Shown here in pieces: positions 44,003 to 56,300 of a stretch of 64,000 nucleotides of DNA. The stretch comes from Nelumbo lutea (lineage: Eukaryota > Streptophyta > Magnoliopsida > Proteales > Nelumbonaceae). How positions within the stretch are numbered: position 1 is the stretch's first letter; every line of letters starts with the position of its first letter. The DNA lies in assembly GCA_022828595.1 (NCBI GenBank), contig JAKGHH010000003.1, forward strand, positions 106,229,583-106,293,582, read 5' to 3'. The position numbers were made by a program, and so were the translations under genes. The notes under the pieces are model-generated. The model worked only from the letters and a program-made list of their open reading frames with translations. It was not told where the DNA came from and ran no database searches.

Positions 44003-44120
44003 GATTGTGGTCCAGTTGGTAGGGTCTCTAGCTGTTTTTAGTAGAGACGTGGGACCAAATCCCATTGCAGGGTATATATCTAGCATACCCATTGTGTGGT
44101 CCCACCAAAAAAAAACAAAG
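44003..44120 (+). mobile_element. tRNA-derived SINE
   Basis: The head TGTGGTCCAGTTGGTAGGG fits a polymerase III box A (TRGYNNARNNGG). GTGGGACCAAATCCC fits box B about 35 bases later. Between them TCTCT...AGAGA can pair like an anticodon arm, and GGGA...TCCC like a T arm. It ends in an A-rich tail (ACCAAAAAAAAACAAAG). This is the plan of plant SINEs such as the Au type. Too diverged for a working tRNA gene. Target duplication not clear. Confidence 0.6.
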
Positions 44121-44324
44121 AAGTTAGGGACAACATCATTTTTCTTAAAACCTTGTATTTTCTATTATTTCATGTACAGTTTCTTGTACAGTTACATTTG
44201 TACCCTACATATTTGTATTGTATTTGTACTCTTTCGAATCAAATGGAAAGCAAAAATAAACTATAGTTCACGCTCACCCCACTTGCTTGTACGTAGGTTT
44301 TGAATTTTTTATTAAAAATTCAAG

Positions 44325-44820
44325 GAACAAGATGGAACCAAGATGGAACAAGATGGCAGCTTCCTGGTTTTAGTACTCTTTTATTGTGATCAGTGGTTGC
44401 CTTAGTAAAATGGGTTTCTGGGTTTCATCTCGTTTTTGGATGGGTTATAAGGTAATTAGATGGTAAGGGTAGCTGCAGCCTGCAGCAGTGCAACTGTGCA
44501 ACTGTGGGAGGAAGTTTATGGAGAGTGTCTGCTAAAGCTGAAACAAAATGAAGGTCTGTTTGGTTCACAGTAGTCTGGAATGAATTTTTATTCACAGAGG
44601 AGGGAGAAATCAGAAATTCCGCTCATTGGATCCATTCCGATTCTGGACCCCTATTCCCGCAACCAAATGGACCCTGCAATAAGCCCGGATAGAAAAGTAA
44701 GAAGAGAGGAGCTAGAGATTATGAATCATTTTTTGTGGGCCAACGAGACAGGAAAAGTGCGATGTGGATGAATCGATCGAGTGGACGATGGGTGGCGGGT
44801 TCTGTTTCCTGTTTTTGACA
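44325..44820 (+). repeat. Segmental duplication, copy 2, interrupted by a MITE
   Basis: Matches 39070-39480: GAACAAGATGGCAGCTTCCT, GCAGCCTGCAGCAGTGCAAC, TTTTTTGTGGGCCAACGAGA, ATCGATCGAGTGGACGATGG. The MITE at 44553-44674 splits it between AAAATGA and ATAAGC, which adjoin (AAAATGAGATAAGC) in copy 1. Confidence 0.8.
44553..44674. mobile_element. GGTCCATTTGGTT MITE family, short internally deleted copy
   Basis: Starts GGTCTGTTTGGTTCACAG and ends CGCAACCAAATGGACCC. Its 120 bp keep the ends of the 300-bp copies at 17373 and 48462 but lack most of the GGAATGGG interior. Confidence 0.7.
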
Positions 44821-45010
44821 CTAGTCTACTCTACCCTCTACCCTCTGCCCTGCCCTGTACTCTGCTGTGTCATGTAGGCCGAGTGGCAATGTTTTCACTT
44901 TACACCGCACGGTGGTTCGGTGGCGGGTTGAGTAGTTGATTATGTATATGTTTAGCATCCATACAGCACCGTTGTTGATGTGTGAATTGGAAATACTTTT
45001 TCAGAAATGA

Positions 45011-45174
45011 GTGTGGATCTCCTGTCCATACAAATTCTGCCCACGTTTAGCAGCCACGCATGGAGAACATTTCAATCTCTGCATTATACAGGGGAGATGT
45101 TCCCAATTCAACCAAGGATAATGTATTGTGAGTTGACACGGGCAGAGTTCTCGTGGATAGGAGATCCTAAGTCT
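45011..45174. mobile_element. Foldback MITE family, copy with GGATCTCCTRTCCA ends
   Basis: Left GTGGATCTCCTGTCCATACA; right GTGGATAGGAGATCC is its inverse. The next parts pair too: TTCTGCCC / GGGCAGAG. The inner GGAGATGTTCCCAATT arm faces ATGGAGAACATTTC. Confidence 0.6.
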
Positions 45175-45274
45175 TGAGAAATTAAGATACATAATGCGAT
45201 AATGTGTGCTTTTTTGTAAAGGCCTAGAGGGGTTTAGTCTCACCACCCTAAATATTGGGTGGCATAAAATGTGA

Positions 45275-46800
45275 TCAGATCCCTTGCACTATGGGGTCAG
45301 TGACAATATCCCCCTGTACTTTTTTTTTTTAATAAAGACCCCCCTGAACTTTAGCCATTAGACAAAGACCCCCTTCTATTAATATTCTGTCAGTTAACTT
45401 CAAAACAATTTTATCCGACTGTTTAAAGTTTTTTTAAATGTCCAAACTACCATTTTTATACTGTTCATTGTCTTCTCCATTGAAGTTAGGAGTCAGACTT
45501 CAATCCAGTAGCTTCAGTCAAGGCACTGTTCGTGCAGCATAATAATGCACCATTTGTTCTTAAAACGTGCGCGTGTTTGAAACGTGCGAAGCGATGAAGA
45601 CGGAAGATTAAATCATAAAACATTTGCAAAAAAATAAAGAACCTTTGACTCACTATGGTGTGAAAACAAGCTCCGTAATCGTGTGAAGCGATGAAGACAT
45701 GATCGAACCCACTGCTTCAATTCCATAATGGCATTTCAGAAGAGATGAGCTGCACAACCAAAGATAAAAGAGGCCGCGCGAGACCGATTGACGGGAATCC
45801 ATTAACTGTACTGAATTTACAAGACATGTAAACCGAAACGAAGAAGAAATCAGCTTTCCATGGATTGAGTGTTCGTACATCACTATCCAGCAATGCTTGT
45901 GTTGTATGTTGAAGGGAGCTCAAAGATATAAACCTCCACATCGTTGAATAATCTTACAGAAAATAAAAAATAAATAAATATGAGCTTAAGTAGCCAAAGC
46001 AAACAAACATAAAAGAAACAAAACAAAATGGTCCAACATCGAGATAGGTGTATCTCATTCGTTCTGGGTTGTTGTGAAACAGTTGTATTGTTCTCAAACA
46101 AGACAGAGACGGTGGTCTTGCTGGAGCTACTGATGAGGTAAGAGCTGAAGAAATAAAGGGACAAAGAAACCCATAGATCTGAAATATCTACAGCATAAGC
46201 TCTTATCTGTTTTCCGTGCTTGTTCAAGAGCATCATCTTGACAAAGAACCCCCTGCTCTTGGTGGAGTCGGAGATGAATTCAGTTGTTGATATGGGCATG
46301 GGGTTTTACATAAAAGGGATGGGTTGATGGTGGTTCGTTTTTACATCATTTTTTTTAACAGACGAAATCGTTCTTCTTTTTATTTTCTTTTGGTTTCGTT
46401 GGTGGCTTCGGTTGGGTTTTCGTGAAATGGCATAAAAACAACAGTTTTGGAACATTCGACGGCGAAGATTAACTGAATAAAGGGAAACAATAGGTTAAAA
46501 GATGAATTAGAAGACTTTACCAAAGACAACATGAAGACCATAATCATGGTATGTGAAGTGAAATTCAAAAAGATGAAAATAACAGGTTAAATAGGTTTTA
46601 AGAGAAAAAGGGTAAGAAAAAGAAAATAGAAAAATTTTAGTGAGGTATTTTGATAATTTAATGTTTTACATCATTTGACTTAACGGCCAAGGGGGTTTTT
46701 GTCTAATGGCTAAAGTTTAGGGGGTTTTTATCGCAAAAAATGTATAGGAGGGATTTTGTCATTGATCTCATAATACAAGGGGGTCTTTATAATTTATCCA
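45275..46800. mobile_element. Non-autonomous DNA element with long imperfect inverted repeats, possibly Mutator-like
   Basis: The left arm (about 45275-45420) includes TTAGCCATTAGACAAAGACC and CCCCCTGAAC. The right arm (about 46650-46800) holds the inverse, GTTTTTGTCTAATGGCTAAA, with matching text on both sides for about 100-130 bp (I estimate roughly three quarters identity). Inside are 1.2 kb with minus-strand frames (45883-46299 and shorter) that I do not recognise; one near 45560-45700 has GTGTGAAGCGATGAAGAC twice. Long arms around unrelated sequence suggest a Mutator-like carrier. Target duplication not found. Confidence 0.5.
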
Positions 46801-47164
46801 AATATATATTTTATCAATAAATAATATATAAATATATTATATGTATTATTTTATATTTTTATATTTTTATTTATAAATAAAATTTAAAATTACAATTTAA
46901 AACTTAAAAAGGGTTTTTTTTTCTCACGAAAATAGCGGGGCAAGATTTTTTGAAAAGTTATCCAAAATAAAAAACTATCCCAATCGAACACCTCTAAAAA
47001 TTTTACATGTATTAAATGTTCAACCCACGACCCAATCATTGAGTCAAACGAGTCAACAATCGAACGGTTCGACCGATCGGATGAACGACGGGTTGTAAAC
47101 ATTAGTGGGAACAGTGTGTTGGTGGCAGATTGAGAGTGGGCAACTTACCACGTTGCCGCACAAG
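46801..47164. other. Intergenic and distal PARP2 upstream region
   Basis: AT-rich, then a short stretch (47040-47100) of ATGATTGAGTCAAACGAG / CGAACGGTTCGACCGATCGG, palindromic text without coding frame. Confidence 0.35.
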
Positions 47165-47243
47165 AAGCGTGTCGAGCACAAAGCTTGGGTTGCAATTCTC
47201 GAAAGCAAAGCCTAAAGCCAAAAGCGTGTCGAGCACAAAGCTT
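47165..47243 (+). promoter_or_regulatory. Direct repeat in the PARP2 promoter or 5' leader
   Basis: A perfect 22-bp motif starting AAGCGTGTCGAGCACAAAGC and ending TT stands at 47165-47186 and again at 47222-47243, 57 bases apart, about 100-170 bases before the start codon. The function is unknown. Confidence 0.55.
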
Positions 47244-47338
47244 CCCTCCTTTGAGAAGCTTTTTTTTTTCAAAGAAATCAACCTTCGAAAAGCCATTATC
47301 ATCTCTTCCCGCCTCGCTTTGGCTTTCCGCCTTCCCCC

Positions 47339-50300
47339 ATGGCAGCAAACAGACTCAAAGTAGAGGAGCTCCGTGTCCAGCTCGCCCAGCGGGGGCTCGA
47401 CACCACCGGAACCAAGCCCACGCTGGTAAACCTAGCCTTCCCCTCACCTCATCTAACTATACAATGTTCAGCAGCTAAATCACTGTTTGTTCTCACAGGC
47501 TCGAAGATTAGAATCAGCTCTTTGCAAAGAAAATGAGTCATTGACGGAAACGACCGATTTATCAGCTGGTCGAAAGAGGCCGAGGGAGTCTGAAAACGCG
47601 GATTCAGATGGGCTTGCGAAGGTTAAATTCATTGAGAATCTTCAAGAGATGGGTGTACGCCAATTGCGGGAACAAGCTAAGCTTCGAGGTGTTTCGGCAA
47701 GTGGGTCCAAGAAAGAACTCTTACAGAGGCTTTCAGAACACGTAGATAAGGATTCCGAAGAGGCTTCTAAAGGTACCATGTTTCAATTCTTTTCAAAGTT
47801 GTTAATATCAGAAAAGGGGAAAATTTATGTGGGTGATTGTTCACAAACCAGTTGGTTTCTAAAGTGAATACATGAGCAAATTATGGTGGCAGATAAAGTA
47901 GACGAGGACAAAAAGGAGAAGTTGGTTACCGCTACGAAGAAGGGCAATGCAGTCTTGGATCAATGGCTCTCGGATCAAATAAAGGCACAATACCATGTAT
48001 TGCAAGTTGTAAGTAATGCAACCGTGTTTATAGTTAGAACTAGCTTTTCTTTTTAGTCAATGCGGCCGTCGAATTGTTCTATTTGTCATTATCTACTCTT
48101 CAGCTTTCATATATTGTTACTCAGTTTGTCCTCTACCTGTTTTTTTAATACATTTCTGTTGCAGGGAGACGACATATATGATGCCATGTTGAACCAGACT
48201 AATGTCAAGGAGAATAATAACAAGTTCTATGTTATTCAAGTGCTTGGTACATTCAATGGTTCAACCTCATTGTTTTGCTTATTTATAATTTCACTTGTTT
48301 TTATAATTTTATTGAAGATATTTGATTGCCAGTTTGCCATTTTTCGTTAGATAAAGTTTCTTATACACATTAAAATCAGAAACATGCAAGTCCATTATCT
48401 ATCGCACGGAAAAACTTTAATGAAAATGTACAAGTTTATTTTAATCCTTGTAGTCATTGAGGTCCATTTGGTTCGCAGTCTGAATTGGAATCGGAATCGA
48501 AATCGTTTGGAATCGGAATCAGAATGGCCTATTCCCATAGTCTGTTTGGTTCGGACAGGAATGGGAATGGGAATTGGAAGCAGCAGGAATGGGATTTCAT
48601 TCCCAAGGGAGGGGCAGGGAATGGCCATTCCCTCAAATGGGGGAATGCCATTCCAGCAGATATGGGAATGGAATTCCAATTCCGCCTAACCAAACAGTTG
48701 GAAACGAACTAGCCCATTCCGATTCCGGTTCCAGATCCCTATTCCTGCGAACCAAACGGGGCCTGAGATATGTTGAAATGAAGGATATTGTGCTCAATTG
48801 AACCTCAAGCACTCGGTTTAACTTCTTATTTGTTGGAAAATGTTCAGGAAGTAGTTTATGTTCATTGGATGCTTACTGAAGCTGTTTTAAAGTTAACTGC
48901 AGAATCTGATGATGGTGGTACGTACATGGTATACAATAGATGGGGTAGAGTTGGAGTAAAAGGTCAGGAAAAATTACATGGTCCTTACACATTGAGGGAG
49001 AGTGCAATCCAGGAATTTCAGATGAAGTTCTTAGCCAAGACGAAAAATGAATGGTCTAATCGCAAACAGTTCATTTCTTACCCAAATTGCTATACTTGGT
49101 TGGAAATGGACTACAGTGAAACAGAAAAGGAATCAACTGTGAGTTGGTCTAACGCAAATAATTTTTCTGGATATTTTTGCAAATAATTGATTTTGTTGGG
49201 TTATTTTAAATGTGCCTCGTGCTAAATATGCTGTGGTTTATCATGGTTCTCACATTTTGATGATGACATCAGGTTCCAGGCAAGCCAGTTGACTCCATTA
49301 CAGGGATTCAACCTCGGGAGACACGACTTGAGCCCTGCATTGCCAAATTTATCTCTCTTATTTGCAATATAAGTATGATGAAACAGCAAATGTTGGAAAT
49401 AGGTTGGTATTCTGTCTATTAACTTCTACTGGAAATTATGGGTTAAATTTTGTTGTTAGTTATCAATGATGGGCATATCATCAACAAAGAAATCCAATTT
49501 AAGGCCCATGACCAAAAAATCAAAATCAATTGCTTGGAACTATTAAATTGCAGAATCATTTGGCAGGTGGTCGATAAATTAGTATTGAAAGAACATTTTC
49601 GGATTGGATGTATCATAAAAAACTATTTGGCTTGTGGATTTCTGTTAAACTCTAACCGGCTGTACAATGTCATGCATAGACTTGTTCATGGGCTGGGCTC
49701 AGGCTTGGCTTTTGCCAAATTTTGAATGGGCCCAGCCCGAAGCCTGAGCCCGACATAGTGTAAAGTCAGGCCCGTGAACAGGTCTAGTCATGCATTCATA
49801 TTTTGCATAGATATACCATCAACTTAAATTGCAGAATTAATTATCAAAAAAAAAACTTAAATTGTAGAATCATCTGACAGTGAGTCATCAATTAATACTA
49901 AAAGAACGTTTTCCAATTGCATGAATGATTATAAACTTTTTGGTTTGTTAATTTCTGTTAAACTCTAACCAGTTGTATTATGCACTCATATTTTGTGTAT
50001 GATGACATTTGACTATTGGGTATCGATATTTTGCCAATTATATAATGAGGCTTCTTGGACACAATTTTAGAAAGTTTTGGTTACTTAGATAGTGAATTAT
50101 GTTGAACTCTCTCGTTTGTTTCCCCACATTCCTATGTGTTTCATGTTGTTAACATTATGTTCCAAAAGATCCTCATTTTATCACCTTCTTTATATGTTTT
50201 GTCTCTTCCTTTTCAGGATACAATGCTGAGAAGCTGCCACTTGGCAAGTTAAGCAAGTCTACAATTTTGAAGGTAAAGATTTGGATTCATTCATGTAATA

Positions 50301-53300
50301 TATGGTAGAGATTTTTCATTGACAAAATGTATTACAGGATTCATGTAGCTGACCCCATATAGTTGGGACAAGGCATGGATGATGATAATGATTATTTTTT
50401 ATTGACAAAAAATGCTAGATTCTTTTTTTAATCAGAAAAAAATATGAACAATTTAGATAAGACAAGTAAATAACTTCATTCCAATACATAAACTGAAGTC
50501 AAATATAAGCAACAGAAAGATGCCCAGTTAAGACAAAAATTCAAAGAGAAATGTTTACATTCATTAATTCCCCATCCAGTCCTGTCATACCCAAATTAAT
50601 TAACCTTTTTATTCTCCTTGGACCTCATCTAGAAAGAGTCCATAGTACTGTTAGCAGATATAGGAACCTGAGCACTTCATTTGGTGGCAAGCACTTTGGC
50701 CTGTCTTATCAAGTGTCTAAGAGTTCACGGTCCTTCACAGTTCACATCTTTATGATAGCTAGCCTATTGCCACTTGACAATCTCCTTCCACAATTAATCC
50801 TTTCAAGCCTGATGAATTATACACAGTTCACATCTTTATGATAGCTAGCCTATTGCCACTTGACAATCTCCTTCCACAATTAATCCTTTCAAGCCTGATG
50901 AATTTTTCAAAATTTCAATTAAAGTCTTTGTACTAGAGCCAATTAGTGTTTTCATATTATTTATTTCTTTTGTTATATGCTAGGCATACAAAAAAAAGTT
51001 GTTGATACCATACACAATGGTAATGAATATGCAAAGGACTCGTGTGAACACTTCTGGGAAAGAATTACAAAATGAGACAAAATAAAACTGGGTGCTTCAT
51101 TTTGTGGTGAATTATTATCATTGCTGGATTAGATATGCATTGTGGAGAAGAACACTTCTGTTTTTGGTGCTTTAATTTCTTCATAATCTATCTCTGTGGG
51201 TTGTCACATATTGAAGAGAGGAAATGAGCAACCTCAAGCAGTGATGATGCTTTAGTATTGAAAGGAGAGTTTTCAGTTAAGGATTTTATCTTGGGAGGTT
51301 AAATCTGAGTTAAGAAGCATGTCAGTAGAAACTCAAATGTTTAATGTTTTCCGCCACTTTTCAGTCAGATATTGCTCTCTTTTAATCTTTCCATGTTTGG
51401 CTTCTTTGACATTAATGGAATGTGCTTCTTTTGTTTTGAAAAATGTTGATGGGTATTCTGGAGAGATTCCTAAAATTTTCTTAAGAAGAGCCAGGAGGAC
51501 TCTACTTTTCTAGTAGAGCACTATTAAATCTTTCATTAACATGGCTGAAATTTTTGGTCAACCTCTTAATTTTGTAGTAGAAATATTGGGCACTCTTTTT
51601 TTTTTTTGTGGGTTAGGTTTGTTGGATCCTGTTATTTTTGTTTCTGCTCCAAAATTAATTGAAGCAGATAAATACCAGAGTCGAGAATTAGATCAACAAT
51701 TCAGAATGAATCGGTATTTGTAGATTTGGATTGTATGGTTTAGCCTATATTTTCCTTTCACTATTCTATTAAACAGTATGCAAGTTACTTTTGTTTGAAT
51801 ATATTTAGGGTTATGATGTCTTGAAAAGGATTGCTGATGTGATTGGCCAATCTGATAGGAAGAAGCTTGAGCTATTAAGTGGGTATATATTTCTTCTCAT
51901 ATACTGGAATTTATTTGCTTGGTGGTATTTCTTCTTATTATGCATCTTCTATGGCATACTCAGACTGAATTCAATGTGAAAGTTTCTATCTTGCTTTCCA
52001 TCTTATTCTTTTCGTTTTTAGTTTTAATATAAACCAAACTATAAATTTACCCTCGCTTGTTATTAATTATTTTGAAGGGAATTCTATACTGTTATTCCTC
52101 ATGACTTTGGTTTCAAAAAAATGAGTAAGCTTTCTGCCCTCTCTTTCTCAATGAATCATTTCATTTTGATTTTGTATTTCAACTATACAGGGATAATTCA
52201 GATTTGTTCTTATGATAGATATTTTCTCATGAGATTAGCAACTAACTAATGAGAACAAACAAATAATGACAGGTGAATTTGTAATCGACACTCCTCAAAA
52301 ATTGAAAAGAAAGTTGGAGATGGTAATTTCTTTTCCTTCTAACCAAGAAAGAATTCGTTATCTGTAATTAACAGTCTTTGCCTAGGAAACAATTTGGGAA
52401 TGTTATAGAACACAAGGAAGTTCCTGTTTTCTTGGGAAATCCTTGGCAGATGTGTTCTTCACTGTGATTAGCATTTTCGCATGTTTCTCTCTCTCTCCAC
52501 TCCTTACGATTTCTTAACTGAGTGTTTTGTGTTTTGTAAACTTTTCCTTCTCCCTATTCTAGGTAATATGTTCTTTTTTTATAAAAAATTATAGAAAATA
52601 TGTTTATTCAGTCCATCCTTGACATTTTCTTTTAATGATTTCATCCATTTGCCATGTCAACTTTTTAGATTGTTGACTTGGTTCAGTTGGTTTATGATGG
52701 TACATAGGTATGTTGGACTTATAGGAGTATCTATATCTTAACTGAGCCTTTTTCTGTTTTGTAAAGCTTTCCTGCTCCCTATTCTAGCTAATATGCTTTT
52801 TTTTTTATTATTATTAACAAGTTCTAGAAAATATGGTTTTCCAGTCCATTGTTAACATTTTCTTATAATGATTTTGTCCATCTACCATGTCAATTTATTA
52901 GATTGTTGACTTGGTTCAGTGGTTTATGATGGTGAATAGGCATCATGGACAAATAGGATTACCCAGAATGGTCCAAAAGAGTTTTACTTCAAACTTTGAA
53001 TTCTAAATATTGAGGTTAACTGTTCTATGATTTATGAGTATTATCTGTTTTGTGTTGCATATCAATTGTGCTGTGCGTTAATAGTATTTTATTTGTTTTC
53101 AACTTATGTGATTCCATGCAAGCAATTTCTCTTTCACGAGTGAAGATGGTCTACTAATATCCATTTGTTATTTGTTTTTGTTAGTGGTGTTAGTAAAGGG
53201 GTATTTCAGTCTTTGTACTTGTTGAGTGTGCTGATGTGTACTGTTATGTTAGTTCGAGTCCTCTTACTTAAAGAAGGGCACTCAAGTCTTTTTCAATAAG

Positions 53301-56300
53301 TCAATAATATAATAATAGGTCTGGCCGAATCAAGGGATAAACTTTTTTCCCTAATTCGAACCAGCCTTTCTCTCTTTTCTCTCTTCTCTCTTTTCTTCTT
53401 TCCTCTCCTACTTCTTGCTGTCTACTTTACTCTACAGTCAACGAACAAGACAGAATTCTATGGCAGGTCAAACTTCAACATGGTATCAGAGCTAGGTTCA
53501 CCAAATCAGACTTGCTAGAATTCTGCCTTCTGCGCATTCGAATTAGGGTTTCACTTGGGGTTCTTAGTTGTGAGTTGGAGACTGGGAAAAGGGCTGAAAA
53601 GGAGTGATCGCCCTCTTCCCTAGGAGGTCTCTATGCCTCCGATTGTGTCGTTGGTGATTGGTTGCTGTGGTTTCTAAGCCCTAGTTAGGGCTGGTACGTG
53701 TGGTGCAGTGGTGTCTCAGCCCTTCGTATGGTTGGCCTTCAGGCGATGAGGTAAAGTTTTTTTTATATATTTTTTTTTTTTTTGTTATGGAATACATGAG
53801 AGGTGTAGTACAGTTCGCATGATGGGTTCTCAGATTGCAGTATGCTAGGGTTTATGCTAGGGTTTATTCTGGTTTGTGTGTGATTCGAATGGCAATAGTG
53901 TCTACTTAATGGTGAAGCTTCCTATAGTTGTGGATTAATGTTGGTGGTGTTACAAGTGTGGTTTTCAGCTTTTGATATCACTGAAATCAGTGTGTAGACC
54001 TCGGTGAGTAGGGGTTGTGGTGTTGTAGTTTTCAACATTTAATACTGCTGAAATCAGTGTACAGACTTCGGTGAGTAGGGTTTGTGGTGTTGCAGTTCTC
54101 AGCTGTTGAAATCAGTGTGCAGATTTCGATGAAGTGTCTGTGTGTAGTGTGCAGTGTGTAGTGCTCCTAATTCAGTGCTCAGAATTAAGGGAGTTCGGCA
54201 ATGGCAGATAACAGTGATAGTAAACCTAGTGTCATGATATCTACTGACTACCTGAATGTCCAAATGACCTCCATTAAACTGGATGGAGAGAATTATGTCC
54301 CTTGGGCCAAGTCTGTAGAAGTTTTTTTGAAGGCGAAGAAGAAAGTGAAGCATATAAGAGAGGAGAAACCCCCCGCTAGTTCTCAAGAGTATGAAGACTG
54401 GGAACAGGAAGATGCACAGATCATTACAAGGTTGTGGAACAGTATGGAACCCAAAATCAGTGTGAACTTCATGTCTCTTCACACAGCCAAAGAGGTGTTG
54501 GATCATGCTAAGAAATTGTATTCAGGTCAGGATAATAATACCACTAGGGTATATCAACTGTATCAGGAATACTTCAATCCGCAACAGGGAAATCAGAGCC
54601 TTGAGGAGTACTATGCCAGTGTGATTAATATCCGCAATGAGTTAAATGTCTATCATCCTCACTTCTGATGTAAAAGTTCAACAGCAACAGCGAGAGCAGC
54701 CTGATGTGACACGGTTTCTGGTGGGGCTGAAGTCTGAGTATGAACCAGTACGAGCCCAGATACTAGGGGGATCTGCTCTTCCATCTTTAGAGGAGGTGTT
54801 TGCTCGTCTTTGGAGGGCTTCCATTGGATCTATGGATTCTAATGTCTCCGATAAATCAGCATGTGCAGTGTCGAGAGGTCAAGGTGGCAGAAGTGGGGCT
54901 CGAGGAGCCCAGCCTGGCAGAAGTGGTAGTGGTGGATCTACACATACCCGTAGTGGTGGTCGTACTGGAGGCAGAGATTCAGGGGGAGCTCGTGGTAGAG
55001 GACGTGGCTCGGGTCCACGGAAGTGTACTCATTGTGGATTGGATGGACATACCGTTAACTACTGCTACGACTTACATGGTCCTCCCTCGACGTGGGCCAA
55101 CCATGCCATGACTAGTGACACCAGCTTCAGCTCTAGACAGGAGAACCGGTCAACTAACCAGATGCCTTCTACTCCCTCAGATGGCCCAGGCAAGGAGATG
55201 GTGAGTGTTCCTCGAGATGAGTATGAGAGGTTTGTTCAATCCAAGTCGCAGCAGAACACAGCTTCCTTTGCACACTCAGATATGGCTTGTTTGGCATCCA
55301 CACCCAACCCCTGGATTATTGACTCTGGAGCCTCCGATCACATGACGGGAACTCCAAGTGTGTTTTCATCTCTCACTCATTGCTCAACATCACAATCTGT
55401 TACCCTTGCTAATGGCTCCACATCATCTATCTATGGTGTTGATAATGTTGACCTAGACCCTGTATCCCTATCCTCTGTTTTATATGTACCTAAGCTTCCA
55501 TTTAATCTTATGTCTGTTAGTAAGCTGACCAAGTCCCTTAAGTGCTCTATCACTTTTTACCCTTCTATGTGTGTTTTTCAGGATCTCAAGACGGGGATGA
55601 AGATTGGTGGAGGGCATGAAGCCGGTGGACTGTATTATCTTGATGGTAGTGGACGAACGTCGACAGCCCTTCAGTCATCCATTTCTCCTCTCCAGTGGCA
55701 TTGTAGATTTGGTCATCCTTCGCTGAAAGTGTTGCAGTCCTTAGTCCCTTCATTGAGTCAACTTTTTGTTTTTGATTGTGAGTCATGTCAATTTGGGAAA
55801 CACCATCGTGTTCCCTTTCGTTCTAGGGTCGATAACCGTGTGTCGAGTCTTTTTTCTTTAATTCATTCAAATGTTTTGGGTCCTTATAAAGTGATGTCAT
55901 ATAAGGGATACTGATGTTTTGTTATTTTTGTTGATGACTGTTCAAGAATGACGTGGCCCTATTTAATGAAAGAAAGAAGTGAATTACTTGCCATCTTCCA
56001 TAAATTTTATGCTGAGATCCGCAATCAATTTGGTGTTCTCATCAAAATTTTTTGTTCTGATAATGGTCATGAATACTTGTCTTCATCTTTTCAAGTATAC
56101 TTGGACCAACATGGCATTATACACCAAACTTCATATACCTACACTCCGCAACAAAATGGGGTGGCTGAGGGAAAGAACTGCCATCTTGTAGAAACGGCAC
56201 GCTCCCTCATGCACTACATGAATGTTCCCAAAACTTTCTGGAGCGATGCAATGCTCACCTCTTGTTTCTTAATTAATCGGATGCCCACGTCTATCCTTAA

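Noticed and set aside
44003..44075. A functional tRNA gene
   Set aside because: The tRNA-like arms are present but no proper acceptor stem or anticodon loop can be drawn, and an A-rich tail follows; a SINE fits better.
54099..54506. 135-residue minus-strand frame in the copia element
   Set aside because: Antisense shadow of gag; unlike the gypsy antisense gene it shows no family domain or splice signals.
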